Source of the DNA: Streptomyces sp. CNH099
Lineage (GTDB): Bacteria; Actinomycetota; Actinomycetes; Streptomycetales; Streptomycetaceae
Length of the DNA stretch: 64,000 nucleotides
Assembly: GCA_000514715.1 (NCBI GenBank)
Contig: AZWL01000001.1
Location: 682,186 to 746,185 of the forward strand
Reading direction: 5' to 3'
Part shown: positions 44,164 to 51,903 of the stretch, in pieces
How positions within the stretch are numbered: position 1 is the stretch's first letter
Layout: each line of letters starts with the position of its first letter
Made by a program: the position numbers and the translations under genes
Notes under the pieces: model-generated
What the model was told of the DNA's origin: nothing
The model's database searches: none
What the model saw: only the letters and a program-made list of their open reading frames with translations

Positions 44164-45036
44164 CTACTTCAGTCCCGCCGTGGCGATGCTCTGGGTGAAG
44201 TACCTCTGCAGCAGGATGAAGACGACGAGCACCGGCAGCACGACCAGGAAGGCCCCGGCCATGAGGACGCCGTTGGAGCCGTCGGCCTTGGTGGGGTCGG
44301 TGGCGAAGGTGGCGAGCGCCACGGGCAGGGTGTACTTGTCGGCGTCGTTGGTCGCGACCAGCGGCCACAGGAAGTTGTTCCAGGAACCCAGGAACACGAA
44401 GATCGACAGGGTGGCGAGCGCGGGCTTGACCTGCGGGATCACGATGCGCCAGAAGATGTACCACTCGCGTGCGCCGTCCACCCGGGCCGCCTCCAGCAGC
44501 TCGTCGGGGACGCTGGACATGAACTGCCGCATCAGGAAGACGCCGAAGGCCCCCGCGGCGAACGGCAGGATGAGCGCGGCGTAGGTGTCGATCAGGCCCA
44601 GCTTGCTCATCATCACGAACTTCGGCATGAGCATGAGGTTGCCGGGCACCATCAGGGCGGCCATCACGATGCCGAACACCAGCTTCTTGCCGGCGAAGTT
44701 CAGTTTGGCCAGGGCGTAGCCGAGCATCGAGCAGAACAGCAGGTTGCACAGCGTCACGCAGACCGCGACCACGGTCGAGTTGAAGAAGTAGAGCGGCGCG
44801 TCCAGCAGGTCCAGCAGCGTGCGGAAGTTGTCGAGCGTCCACTCCCGGGGAATCCACCGGGGCGGGCTGGCGGAGAGCTCCTGCTCGGTCTTGAAGGCGG
44901 ACAGGGCCATCCACAGGAACGGTGCCGCCATGGCCAGCAGGCCGAGGCCGAGGAGCGCGTAGGTCACGGCCCGGCGCCGCCGGATCCGGGCGTCGCGCCG
45001 CGCGTAGCGGTTGCGGGGTGCGGTCGTCGTGCTCAT
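44164..45036 (-). CDS. Sugar ABC transporter permease (MalG-type)
   Basis: 290 residues, ATGA overlap with the upstream permease. Six membrane segments from VTYALLGLGLLAMAAPFLW; EAA loop LEAARVDGAREWYIFWRIVIP; WNNFLWPLVATND late in the protein. Second permease of the importer belonging to the LacI-linked glycan locus. Confidence 0.92.
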   Translation of the reverse strand: MSTTTAPRNRYARRDARIRRRRAVTYALLGLGLLAMAAPFLWMALSAFKTEQELSASPPRWIPREWTLDNFRTLLDLLDAPLYFFNSTVVAVCVTLCNLLFCSMLGYALAKLNFAGKKLVFGIVMAALMVPGNLMLMPKFVMMSKLGLIDTYAALILPFAAGAFGVFLMRQFMSSVPDELLEAARVDGAREWYIFWRIVIPQVKPALATLSIFVFLGSWNNFLWPLVATNDADKYTLPVALATFATDPTKADGSNGVLMAGAFLVVLPVLVVFILLQRYFTQSIATAGLK

Positions 45037-46028
45037 TTCGTCTTGTCCTTCAGCAGCCTCAGCTGCAGCAGCGTGACCGCCAGGATGATCACGAACAGCG
45101 TGTACGCCATCGCGCTGGCGTAGCCCATGTGGAAGAAGTTGAAGCCCTCGCGGTACATGTACAGCGAAACGGTCAGGGTGCTGTCCGAGGGCCCGCCGTT
45201 GGTCATCACGAACGGCTCCTCGAAGACGTTGAGGAAACCGATGCTGGTCATCACGGCGACGTAGAGCATGGTGGGCCGCAGCAGCGGCAGCGTGATCCGG
45301 CGGAACTCCTGGAAGGCGCCCGCGCCGTCGATTCTCGCGGCCTCGCGCACCTCGGTCGGGACGGACTGCAGCCCGGCGAGGAAGAGCACCATCGCCGTGC
45401 CCATGTTGCGCCAGACGGCCATCACGATCAGCGAGGGCATGGCGAGGGTCTCGGACGCCAGGAAGTCCGGGGCGGTCAGCCCCACCTGGGCGGCCAGGCC
45501 GGCGATCAGCCCCTCGGTGGGGTCGAGCACGAAGCGCCAGACGACGGCGACCGCGACGATGGCGGTGACCACCGGGGCGTAGAAGCCGACCCGGAAGAAG
45601 GTGCGCAGCCGGTCGATGCCGGAGTTCAGCAGCACGGCGGCCAGGAGCCCGCTGCCGATGGTGAGCGGCACGCCGAGGACGACGAAGTAGCCGGTGTTGA
45701 ACAGCGCCCGCAGGAACTTCTCGTCGCCGAGGAGTTCGCCGTAGTTGTCGAAGCCGGTGAAGTCGGCGGAGAGCGGGTCGGTGACGTTGCGGAGGCCGAA
45801 GTCGGTGAAGCTCATCAGGAGCGTCGCGACGATCGGGAACGCCATGAAGGTGGCGAAGAAGGCCAGGAACGGGGTGGAGAACAGCCAGCCGGAGAGGTTG
45901 TGCCGGGACAGCCGGTCGCGGCGCGGGGGCGTCCGGGGCGGCGGCGTCCGGTCGCCGGCTCCGGCCGGGCCGGCCGGCCGGCGCGCCGGGCGGTCGGCGA
46001 CGGGGGTCTTGACGGTGGAGGAGGTCAC
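45033..46028 (-). CDS. Sugar ABC transporter permease (MalF-type)
   Basis: 331 residues from a GTG three bases after the binding-protein stop. A Pro/Arg-rich N-terminal tail (about 1-45) precedes six membrane segments; the EAA loop is REAARIDGAGAFQEFRRITLP and VMTNGGPSDSTLTV is the typical periplasmic loop. Partner of the MalG-type permease that follows. Confidence 0.92.
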   Translation of the reverse strand: MTSSTVKTPVADRPARRPAGPAGAGDRTPPPRTPPRRDRLSRHNLSGWLFSTPFLAFFATFMAFPIVATLLMSFTDFGLRNVTDPLSADFTGFDNYGELLGDEKFLRALFNTGYFVVLGVPLTIGSGLLAAVLLNSGIDRLRTFFRVGFYAPVVTAIVAVAVVWRFVLDPTEGLIAGLAAQVGLTAPDFLASETLAMPSLIVMAVWRNMGTAMVLFLAGLQSVPTEVREAARIDGAGAFQEFRRITLPLLRPTMLYVAVMTSIGFLNVFEEPFVMTNGGPSDSTLTVSLYMYREGFNFFHMGYASAMAYTLFVIILAVTLLQLRLLKDKTK

Positions 46029-46031
46029 GCC

Positions 46032-47267
46032 TCAGCCCGCCAGGCCCTCGGTCTTCTCCTGCAGTTCCCGGGCCAGTTCGGCGGGGTCGCCGCCCTTGCC
46101 CAGCTCTTCGAGGGTGACGTCGATCTCGTGGGCGATCTCCTCCCACTGCGCCAGCGGCGGGATGGTGCCGGCCGTGTCCAGGGACTTCTGGAAGACCTCG
46201 ACGTCGGCGTTCCGGAGCGCCGGCTCGTCCCAGGCGGCCAGGTTGGCCGGCAGCGACTTGGCCGTCTCGTACCAGTCGGCCTGCGTCTTCGGGTCGGTGA
46301 GGAAGGAGGTGAACTCCTGGGCCGCGGCCTTGTGCTCGCTGTCGCCGAAGGTGACGAGGGAGGCGCCGCCGATGAGGGAGGCGGGCTTGTCGCCGGCCGG
46401 CAGCGGCACGACGTCCCACTTGCCCTTCAGCTGCGGGGCCTGGTCCGCGATGTTCTGGACCATCCACGGCCCGGAGGCGAACATCGGCACCCGGTCCGCG
46501 CCGAAGTCCTTGATCACGTCGTAGCCGGGGGCGGCGGCGGTGCTCTTGGAGAGGCCCTTGTCGAAGTACTTCCGGTACTCGGTGAAGGACTCGACCGCCT
46601 CGGGCGAGTCGAGGGTGAGGTTGCCGTCGCCGTCCAGCAGCGAGCCGCCGGCCGAGAAGAAGTACGGCATCCAGTTCTGCCAGGCGCCGTCGCCGCCGGC
46701 CGGCAGGGAGAAGGCCCACCGGGTACTGTCCAGCTCCTGGTACGCCTCGGCGAGCGCGAGCTGGTCGGCCCACGTCTCGGGGGCCTCGTCGACACCGGCC
46801 TGCTCGGCCAGGTCGGTGCGGTAGTACAGGGCCCGGGTGTCGACGTACCACGGGACGCCGTACACCTCGCCGTCCCGCTCGTTGCCCTCCCAGGCGGCGG
46901 GGAAGAAGTCGTCGGCGGAGAAGACGCCGGTGTCGACGGGTTCGAGGACGCCGAGGTCGATGAACTCGCCCATCCAGGTCGAGCCGAGCTGCGCCATGTC
47001 CGGCAGCTTGCCCGCTGCTGCGGCGGAGACCAGCTTCTGGTGCGCGACGTCCCAGCCGATGGGGGTCACCTTGACCGTGATGTTCGGGTGCTCCTCGTTG
47101 AACTTCTCCGCCACGCCCTCGATGCGCGTGCCCTCCTCCCCCATGGCCCAGACGGTGAGGGTCTGCTCGGCGTCGGCGCCCACCTCGCCGCCGCCGTCGC
47201 CGCAGGCGGCCAGTCCGAGCGCGGAGACGACGGCGAGGGCGGTGGCGATGCGGGCTCTGCGGGCCAT
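46032..47267 (-). CDS. ABC sugar-binding lipoprotein
   Basis: 411 residues with a Sec lipoprotein signal (ALGLAACG, lipid-attachment Cys near residue 22). Mature protein starts with a TLTVWAMGEEG strand and has FNEEHPNITVKV, a YGVPWYVDTRALYYRTD hinge segment and ASGPWMV, all standard for family 1 solute-binding proteins. It heads the transporter part of the LacI-linked glycan locus and has a LacI-type operator in its leader. The ligand is probably a glucan or galactan oligosaccharide. Confidence 0.9.
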   Translation of the reverse strand: MARRARIATALAVVSALGLAACGDGGGEVGADAEQTLTVWAMGEEGTRIEGVAEKFNEEHPNITVKVTPIGWDVAHQKLVSAAAAGKLPDMAQLGSTWMGEFIDLGVLEPVDTGVFSADDFFPAAWEGNERDGEVYGVPWYVDTRALYYRTDLAEQAGVDEAPETWADQLALAEAYQELDSTRWAFSLPAGGDGAWQNWMPYFFSAGGSLLDGDGNLTLDSPEAVESFTEYRKYFDKGLSKSTAAAPGYDVIKDFGADRVPMFASGPWMVQNIADQAPQLKGKWDVVPLPAGDKPASLIGGASLVTFGDSEHKAAAQEFTSFLTDPKTQADWYETAKSLPANLAAWDEPALRNADVEVFQKSLDTAGTIPPLAQWEEIAHEIDVTLEELGKGGDPAELARELQEKTEGLAG

Positions 47268-47298
47268 GAGGGGCTCCTATCACGTGCACACGCGGGTT

Positions 47299-47312
47299 TG
47301 TAAGCGCATACA
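47299..47312 (-). promoter_or_regulatory. LacI-type operator before the sugar-binding protein gene
   Basis: TGTAAGCGCATACA is a 14-bp palindrome with one mismatched pair, 32-45 bp upstream of the binding-protein start. The same pattern with two changes occurs upstream of the adjacent LacI-family gene, which is therefore the likely binding protein. Confidence 0.7.
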
Positions 47313-47420
47313 TGACCCTGAGGGAAAGCCCTCGGCCGTCGCAAGGGTCGGTTCGGTAACGCTTCGATAACGGGGACGCGATCCGTCCCGGCTGTCCGGC
47401 CGCGGCCCGCCGCGCGGTGC

Positions 47421-48464
47421 TCAGGCGGAGCAGCCGCAGCTCATCCGGCGGACCAGGACCGTGGGCAGGGTGCGGGACCCGACGGGCAGGTCGCGGTCCG
47501 CCAGCCTGGCGAGCAGCATCTCCACCGCCTCCTCCCCCAGGCGGCCCATCGGCTGCCGGACCGTGGTGAGCGACGGGCTGACCGCCCCGCCCAGCGGGAT
47601 CCCGTCGAAGCCGGTGACCGCCATCTCCCCCGGCACCCTGATCGACACCTCGGCCAGCGCCTGCAGCGCGCCGGCGGCCATCTGGTCGTTGGCGCAGACC
47701 AGGCCCTGCGGGCGCGGCCCGCCCCGGTCCAGCAACTCCGCCACCGCCTTGCGGCCGGCGGCCACCGTCAGGTCCCCCCGGGTGTCCGGCCGCTCCGGCA
47801 GGTCCAGCCCCCGCTCCAGCAGGGCCGCCTGGAAGCCGCGGAACCGGGCCTCGGCGTCCGGGGAGTCCTCGGGGCCGCCGAGGAAGGCGAGGCGGTCGAA
47901 CCCGTGGTCGGAGAGCAGGTGGCGGGTGAGCGACAGCTGACCGTCGAAGTTGGCCACCTCGATCCGGTCGAGCCCGGGGTGCCGCTGCCCGGCCAGCACC
48001 ACCAGGGGCAGCCGGCGCGCGACGACGTCCAGCTCCGCGGCGGGCCACTGCTGGGCCAGCAACGCCAGCCCGTCGACGCGGCCGGCCATCTCCGCCATCG
48101 ACTCCCCCGCCCGGTCGGCGGGCGCCGCCGAGATCAGCAGGCCGTAGCCGCGCCGCCGGGCGGCCCGCTCCATGCCCCGGATCACCTCGTCGCCGTACAG
48201 GCTCAGCTCCGCGCCCTGCGGGTCGGCGGCGTCGCCGGCGGCGGGCTCGGCGAAGTCGGGGAAGCACAGCCCGAGCACCCCGGTGACCCGGCTGGCCAGC
48301 CCGCGCGCGCTCGCGCTCGGCACGTACCCCAGCTCACGGGCGGCGGACAGGACCCGTTCACGCGTCTCCGCCCGGACGCTGTCCGGGCTCCGGTACACAC
48401 GTGACACCGTCGCGATGGACACGCCGACACGCTCGGCGACGTCGTACACGGTGGGACTGCCCAT
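47421..48464 (-). CDS. LacI-family transcriptional regulator
   Basis: 347 residues. The N-terminal helix-turn-helix and hinge are PTVYDVAERVGVSIATVSRVY and ARGLASRVTGVLGL; the effector domain has the periplasmic-binding-protein fold with VTGFDGIPLGGAVSPSLTTVRQP. Stop of this gene is 153 bp before the start of the binding protein, in the same direction, so both could be on one transcript or have separate promoters; operators before both genes favour control of each. It is expected to repress the 34657-47267 genes until an oligosaccharide binds. Confidence 0.93.
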   Translation of the reverse strand: MGSPTVYDVAERVGVSIATVSRVYRSPDSVRAETRERVLSAARELGYVPSASARGLASRVTGVLGLCFPDFAEPAAGDAADPQGAELSLYGDEVIRGMERAARRRGYGLLISAAPADRAGESMAEMAGRVDGLALLAQQWPAAELDVVARRLPLVVLAGQRHPGLDRIEVANFDGQLSLTRHLLSDHGFDRLAFLGGPEDSPDAEARFRGFQAALLERGLDLPERPDTRGDLTVAAGRKAVAELLDRGGPRPQGLVCANDQMAAGALQALAEVSIRVPGEMAVTGFDGIPLGGAVSPSLTTVRQPMGRLGEEAVEMLLARLADRDLPVGSRTLPTVLVRRMSCGCSA

Positions 48465-48497
48465 GAAGAGCCCATCCTTGGCCTGCGACAGATCGTA

Positions 48498-48511
48498 TGG
48501 AAGCGCATTCA
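48498..48511 (-). promoter_or_regulatory. LacI-type operator before the regulator gene (autoregulation)
   Basis: TGGAAGCGCATTCA matches the site at 47299-47312 at 12 of 14 positions and lies 34-47 bp upstream of the LacI-family start codon. This placement suggests the regulator represses its own gene. Confidence 0.6.
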
Positions 48512-48583
48512 GGATACCGCAGCCACCCTTGCCGCCCCACGCGGGACCGCGCCCCCCGCCGCCAGAAAAAGGATCAAGGAATC

Positions 48584-48708
48584 GTGACCGACTACACCCC
48601 GCGCCCGATCGGGCGCGTCGACGGCACGCGCGTCCGCGCAGGCGCCCTCGAAGCGCTCGCCGCCACCCCGGTCCTGACGTCAAGCCCCTCCTCACCCCGG
48701 ACCGCTGA
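48584..48708 (+). pseudogene. Remnant of a TrmO-like tRNA methyltransferase gene
   Basis: A GTG behind AAGGA opens a frame reading YTPRPIGRV, the N-terminal motif of TrmO/TsaA-family proteins, joined directly to DGTRVRAGALEALAATPVL, which resembles the family C-terminus. After the codon pair for Val-Leu (about 48671-48676) the frame must shift by one base to read DVKPLLTPDR and then TGA at 48708, the expected family ending. The central 90 or so residues are therefore missing and a 1-bp deletion breaks the frame. In the original frame translation would run on into the neighbouring antisense gene. The family identification is from memory of motifs; the broken structure is seen directly. Confidence 0.6.
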
Positions 48709-48717
48709 GTTTGTCGT

Positions 48718-49170
48718 TCAACCTTCGGCACCCGGGCAGAGGTAGAAGAGTTCGGGATCGCCTTCGTCCAGGCCATGGAGCAGGCCGACCGGCCTCCAGC
48801 CGACGCGCTGCAGGAGCAGTTGCATGGAGTGGTTGGAGACGTTGGTCGAGGTGAACAGCTTCGGGCTGGTGCACGCGGCCTCGGCGGCCTTGAGGAGACG
48901 TGCGCCCACGCCTCGTCGGCGGGCGGTGGGCGCGACCATCACCATGGTGACGAAGCCCTGCTCGAAGAACGTGTACTCCAGCACGCTGTAGCCCACGGGG
49001 GCGGATGCGTCCTCGGCCAGGAGGACCGACCCTTGCTCGCACCAGCGTCGGATACTCGCGCGCCGCGCTTCGTCGCCCGATGCCGCGACGGAGTCGACGC
49101 CGGCCACGACGGGCCAGTCCGAGGCGTCCGCACGGCGGATCACCAGCCTGCCGGGGTTCTCACGATCCAT
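48718..49170 (-). CDS. GNAT-family N-acetyltransferase
   Basis: 150 residues from an ATG at 49170 (another lies three codons earlier). The acetyl-CoA loop is MVMVAPTARRRGVGARLLKAAE (pattern R/Q-x-x-G-x-G/A), followed by FTSTNVSNHSMQLLLQRVGWRPVG, the usual strand-helix for a C-terminal Asn/Tyr site. Acetyl acceptor unknown. It converges on the TrmO-like remnant with nine bases between them and follows the metal transporter operon by about 90 bp. Confidence 0.88.
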   Translation of the reverse strand: MDRENPGRLVIRRADASDWPVVAGVDSVAASGDEARRASIRRWCEQGSVLLAEDASAPVGYSVLEYTFFEQGFVTMVMVAPTARRRGVGARLLKAAEAACTSPKLFTSTNVSNHSMQLLLQRVGWRPVGLLHGLDEGDPELFYLCPGAEG

Positions 49171-49259
49171 GGGGTGCATCGTGGCAGCACGATGCGTCGG
49201 GCTGCTCGCCGATTGCGTTCCGCGGGGCTCGCTGCCCTTCCCGCGGTGGCCGGCCCCGT

Positions 49260-50186
49260 TCACCCGGCACCCGTTACGGCCGGCGCCGGCGCGTCCGGGT
49301 GCTTCGCCGGCGGGGGTGGGTCGCCGTCTGGGCGGCGGGGGCGGCCGCGGCGGCCGGCCAGCAGGCCGTGGCGGGGGGCGAAGACCCAGCACAGGACGAA
49401 CACGCCGGTGGCCACGAGGACGATGAGGCCCCCGGCGGCGAGGTTGCGGTGGTACGACAGGTACAGGCCGACGACCGCGGAGCCGGCGCCGATGGCCGGC
49501 GCGAGGACCATCATCGCGCCGATGCGGTCGGTGAGCAGCCGCGCGCACGCGGCCGGGGTGATGAGCAGGGCGAGGACGAGGATGTTCCCGACCGCCTGGA
49601 GCGAGATGACCACCGTGATCGTGACGAGTGCGTAGAGCAGGATGTCCAGGCCGAACACCGGCAGGCCCGCGGCCCTGGCGGTCTCCCGGTCCAGGCTGAC
49701 GGTGACCAGCTCCTTGTGCACCGCCGCGGCGACGAGCAGCACGGCCGCCCCCGCCACGGCGACGGTGCGCACGTCGCCGTCGCTGATGCCGAGGATCTGC
49801 CCGAAGAGGAACGACTCCAGCGATCCGCCGTAGCCGGGGGCGGTGCTGAGGATGACGATGCCCAGCCCGAAGGCGGCGGCGAAGAACACGCCGATGACGC
49901 TGTCCTCCCGCAGCCGGCGGTTCTGGGAGAACACCGCGACGGCGAGCGCGGTGAGCAGCCCGGCCACCGCACCGCCGACGACGAGGTTGAACTCCAGCAC
50001 GAAGGCGATGGCCACGCCGGGGAAGACGGAGTGCGAGACGGCGTCGCCGATGAACGCCATGCCGCGCAGCACGACGTGGCTGCCGACGACGCCGGAGACG
50101 ATGCTGCACATGACGGCGACGGCGAAGGCGCGCTGCATGAACACGTGCTGCCACGGGTCGGTGAGGAAGTCCGCGACGGTGCTCAT
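49260..50186 (-). CDS. Metal ABC transporter permease (anchored-repeat type, probably zinc)
   Basis: 308 residues, start overlapping the ATPase region stop. Eight or nine membrane segments, starting FAVAVMCSIVSGVVGSHVVLRG, with GDAVSHSVFPGVAIAF, the ZnuB/MntB family motif, and LLITPAACARLL. A cytoplasmic Arg/Pro/Asp tail ends the protein. It would form the pore for a divalent metal, in a complex with the ATPase of the adjoining gene and the binding protein at 51900-53483. Zinc is inferred from the Zur-type box upstream of the operon. Confidence 0.9.
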   Translation of the reverse strand: MSTVADFLTDPWQHVFMQRAFAVAVMCSIVSGVVGSHVVLRGMAFIGDAVSHSVFPGVAIAFVLEFNLVVGGAVAGLLTALAVAVFSQNRRLREDSVIGVFFAAAFGLGIVILSTAPGYGGSLESFLFGQILGISDGDVRTVAVAGAAVLLVAAAVHKELVTVSLDRETARAAGLPVFGLDILLYALVTITVVISLQAVGNILVLALLITPAACARLLTDRIGAMMVLAPAIGAGSAVVGLYLSYHRNLAAGGLIVLVATGVFVLCWVFAPRHGLLAGRRGRPRRPDGDPPPPAKHPDAPAPAVTGAG

Positions 50187-50956
50187 CCCGTCACCCCCAG
50201 GGAGGTCAGCAGCGCCTCGGACCGGGCGACGCCGAAGGCGCGCAGCCAGACCGCGGGGTCGCGCAGCGCGGCGGGTTCGCCGTCGGCGACGACGGTGCGG
50301 TTCAGCAGGCACAGCCGGGTGGCGGTGTCGGCGGCCTGCGGCAGGTCGTGGGTGGTCATCAGCAGCGCCTTCCCCTCCGCGCGCAGACCGGCGAAGAGGC
50401 CGGTCAGCAACTCCTGGGTGGGGACGTCGAGTCCGGTGAACGGCTCGTCGAGAAGCAGCAGCCCGGGGCGTACGGCAAGGGCGCGGGCGACCAGGACGCG
50501 CTGCCGCTGCCCGCCGGACAGCTCCCCGATCGGGCGGTCCCGCAGCGCGGTCATGGCCACCCGCTCCAGGGCGTGGTCGACGGCCTCGCGGTCGGCGCGG
50601 CCCGGCCGGCGGAGCCAGCCGATCCGGTGCGTGCGGCCGGTCATGACGGCCTTGTGCACGGGCAGCGGGAAGTCCCAGGCGAACTCGTGGCGCTGCGGTA
50701 CGTAGCCGATGCCGCCGCGGCCGCGGGCCGCCGGCGCGCCCGCCAGGTGGACCGTGCCCGCGGCGGGGGCCAGCAGACCGAGGACCGCGCGCAGCAGCGT
50801 GGTCTTGCCCGCCCCGTTCGGCCCGATCAGCCCGACCAGCTCCCCGGCCCGTACGCCGAGGTCGACGTCGTGCAGGGCCATCCGCCCGCCGAGTTCCACG
50901 CCGAGGCCGCGAATGTCGAGCACCGGCGGCGCCGTCTCGCGTGCGTCGGCGGTCAC
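50183..50956 (-). CDS. Metal ABC transporter ATP-binding protein
   Basis: 257 residues from a GTG overlapping the repeat-protein stop. Walker A GPNGAGKTT, Q-loop YVPQRHEF, ABC signature LSGGQRQRV, Walker B LLLLDEPFTGLD and switch His in TTHDLP are all intact. The sequence YVPQRHEFAWDFPL is characteristic of Zn/Mn importers. It powers the permease encoded immediately downstream. Confidence 0.92.
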   Translation of the reverse strand: MTADARETAPPVLDIRGLGVELGGRMALHDVDLGVRAGELVGLIGPNGAGKTTLLRAVLGLLAPAAGTVHLAGAPAARGRGGIGYVPQRHEFAWDFPLPVHKAVMTGRTHRIGWLRRPGRADREAVDHALERVAMTALRDRPIGELSGGQRQRVLVARALAVRPGLLLLDEPFTGLDVPTQELLTGLFAGLRAEGKALLMTTHDLPQAADTATRLCLLNRTVVADGEPAALRDPAVWLRAFGVARSEALLTSLGVTG

Positions 50957-51903
50957 CGCTCGCCCCCGTCCCCGCTCGCGCGGGGGCCGCGGGCGCGGCG
51001 CCGGACGAGGGCGGTGGCGACGGCGGCCACCAGCGCGGCGGCGCCGATGCCCCACCACAGCGGCGCGGTGGAGTCGTCGGTGCCCGCGCCGGAGGACGCG
51101 GCCCCGTCCGGCGCGGCCCCGTCATCCGGCCGCGTCCCGTCCGCGGACGCGCCGGGGGCGTCCGCGTCCCGTGCCGCGTCCGCCGCGGCGAAGGCCTTCC
51201 GCGGGTCCTGCGGGCCGACGGAGAACTGCAGGGTCCCGCTGTCCTCGTGCCCGGTGCCGTCCTTGGTCGTCGCGGTCATCCGCACGTCCAGGAGGTACGT
51301 GCCGGGCTCGGTGAACGCCCAGTTGCCGTGGACGTGGCTCCTGACCTCGACGCCGGTCTCCTGCGGCAGCGGCTTGCGGCCGTCGAAGAGGATCCGCGGG
51401 GTGCCGAAGCTGCCGTTCAGGAACAGCACGAAGGCGCCGGGGCCTTCGACGCCGGTCAGCTGCCAGGTCACCTCCCGCTCGACGCGGGCGGCGACCTCCG
51501 GCTCCTGGCTGTTCCAGCCCGGCCACAGCACACCGTCCGGCTGCGCCTGCGGCAGCAGCCACACCCGGGCGCCCGGCGCGCCGAGGAAGGAGAACTCCTC
51601 CCCCTCCGGCACCTCCACCCGGGCCGCGTCGGTGACCTGGAGGACGACGTCGTCGGTGCTGCGCCAGGTGAGCGGCTCCGCGGTGTCGTCACGGACCTGC
51701 ACGGTCCAGGTGCCGTCGTCGAAGCGGGGGCCGATGTCGACGTGCCCGTCCCCGATCACGACGCGTCCGGTGCCGGTCGTGGGCGCGGCCTCGGACTCGT
51801 CGTCCGGAGGCGACTGCGCCGCGGCCGGGGCGGCGGTGAGCAGGGCGGCCAGCAGTGCGCCGGCCACCGGCCGTGCGCGGCGGCGGGTGCCGATGGTGAT
51901 CAC
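50953..51903 (-). CDS. Membrane-anchored repeat-domain protein of the metal transporter locus
   Basis: 316 residues from a GTG overlapping the binding-protein stop. Signal peptide (ALLAALLTAAPAAAQ), then one 'actinobacterial surface-anchored' repeat (about 45-235): RVVIGDGHVDIGPR, VEVPEGEEFSFLGAPGARVWLLPQAQ, VLWPGWNSQ, a VEGPGAFVLFL strand and SHVHGNWAF. A disordered Ala/Asp linker and one C-terminal helix (WWGIGAAALVAAVATALV) with an Arg tail follow; there is no LPxTG-like motif, so the protein is held in the membrane. The GHVD and HxHxNW histidines could bind metal. Probably presents metal near the importer. Confidence 0.75.
   Translation of the reverse strand: MITIGTRRRARPVAGALLAALLTAAPAAAQSPPDDESEAAPTTGTGRVVIGDGHVDIGPRFDDGTWTVQVRDDTAEPLTWRSTDDVVLQVTDAARVEVPEGEEFSFLGAPGARVWLLPQAQPDGVLWPGWNSQEPEVAARVEREVTWQLTGVEGPGAFVLFLNGSFGTPRILFDGRKPLPQETGVEVRSHVHGNWAFTEPGTYLLDVRMTATTKDGTGHEDSGTLQFSVGPQDPRKAFAAADAARDADAPGASADGTRPDDGAAPDGAASSGAGTDDSTAPLWWGIGAAALVAAVATALVRRRARGPRASGDGGER

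Noticed and set aside
48497..48745. Small plus-strand genes around the TrmO-like remnant
   Set aside because: One frame overlaps the LacI operator and start region, and the other has a broken family pattern. They are better explained as a pseudogene and shadows.
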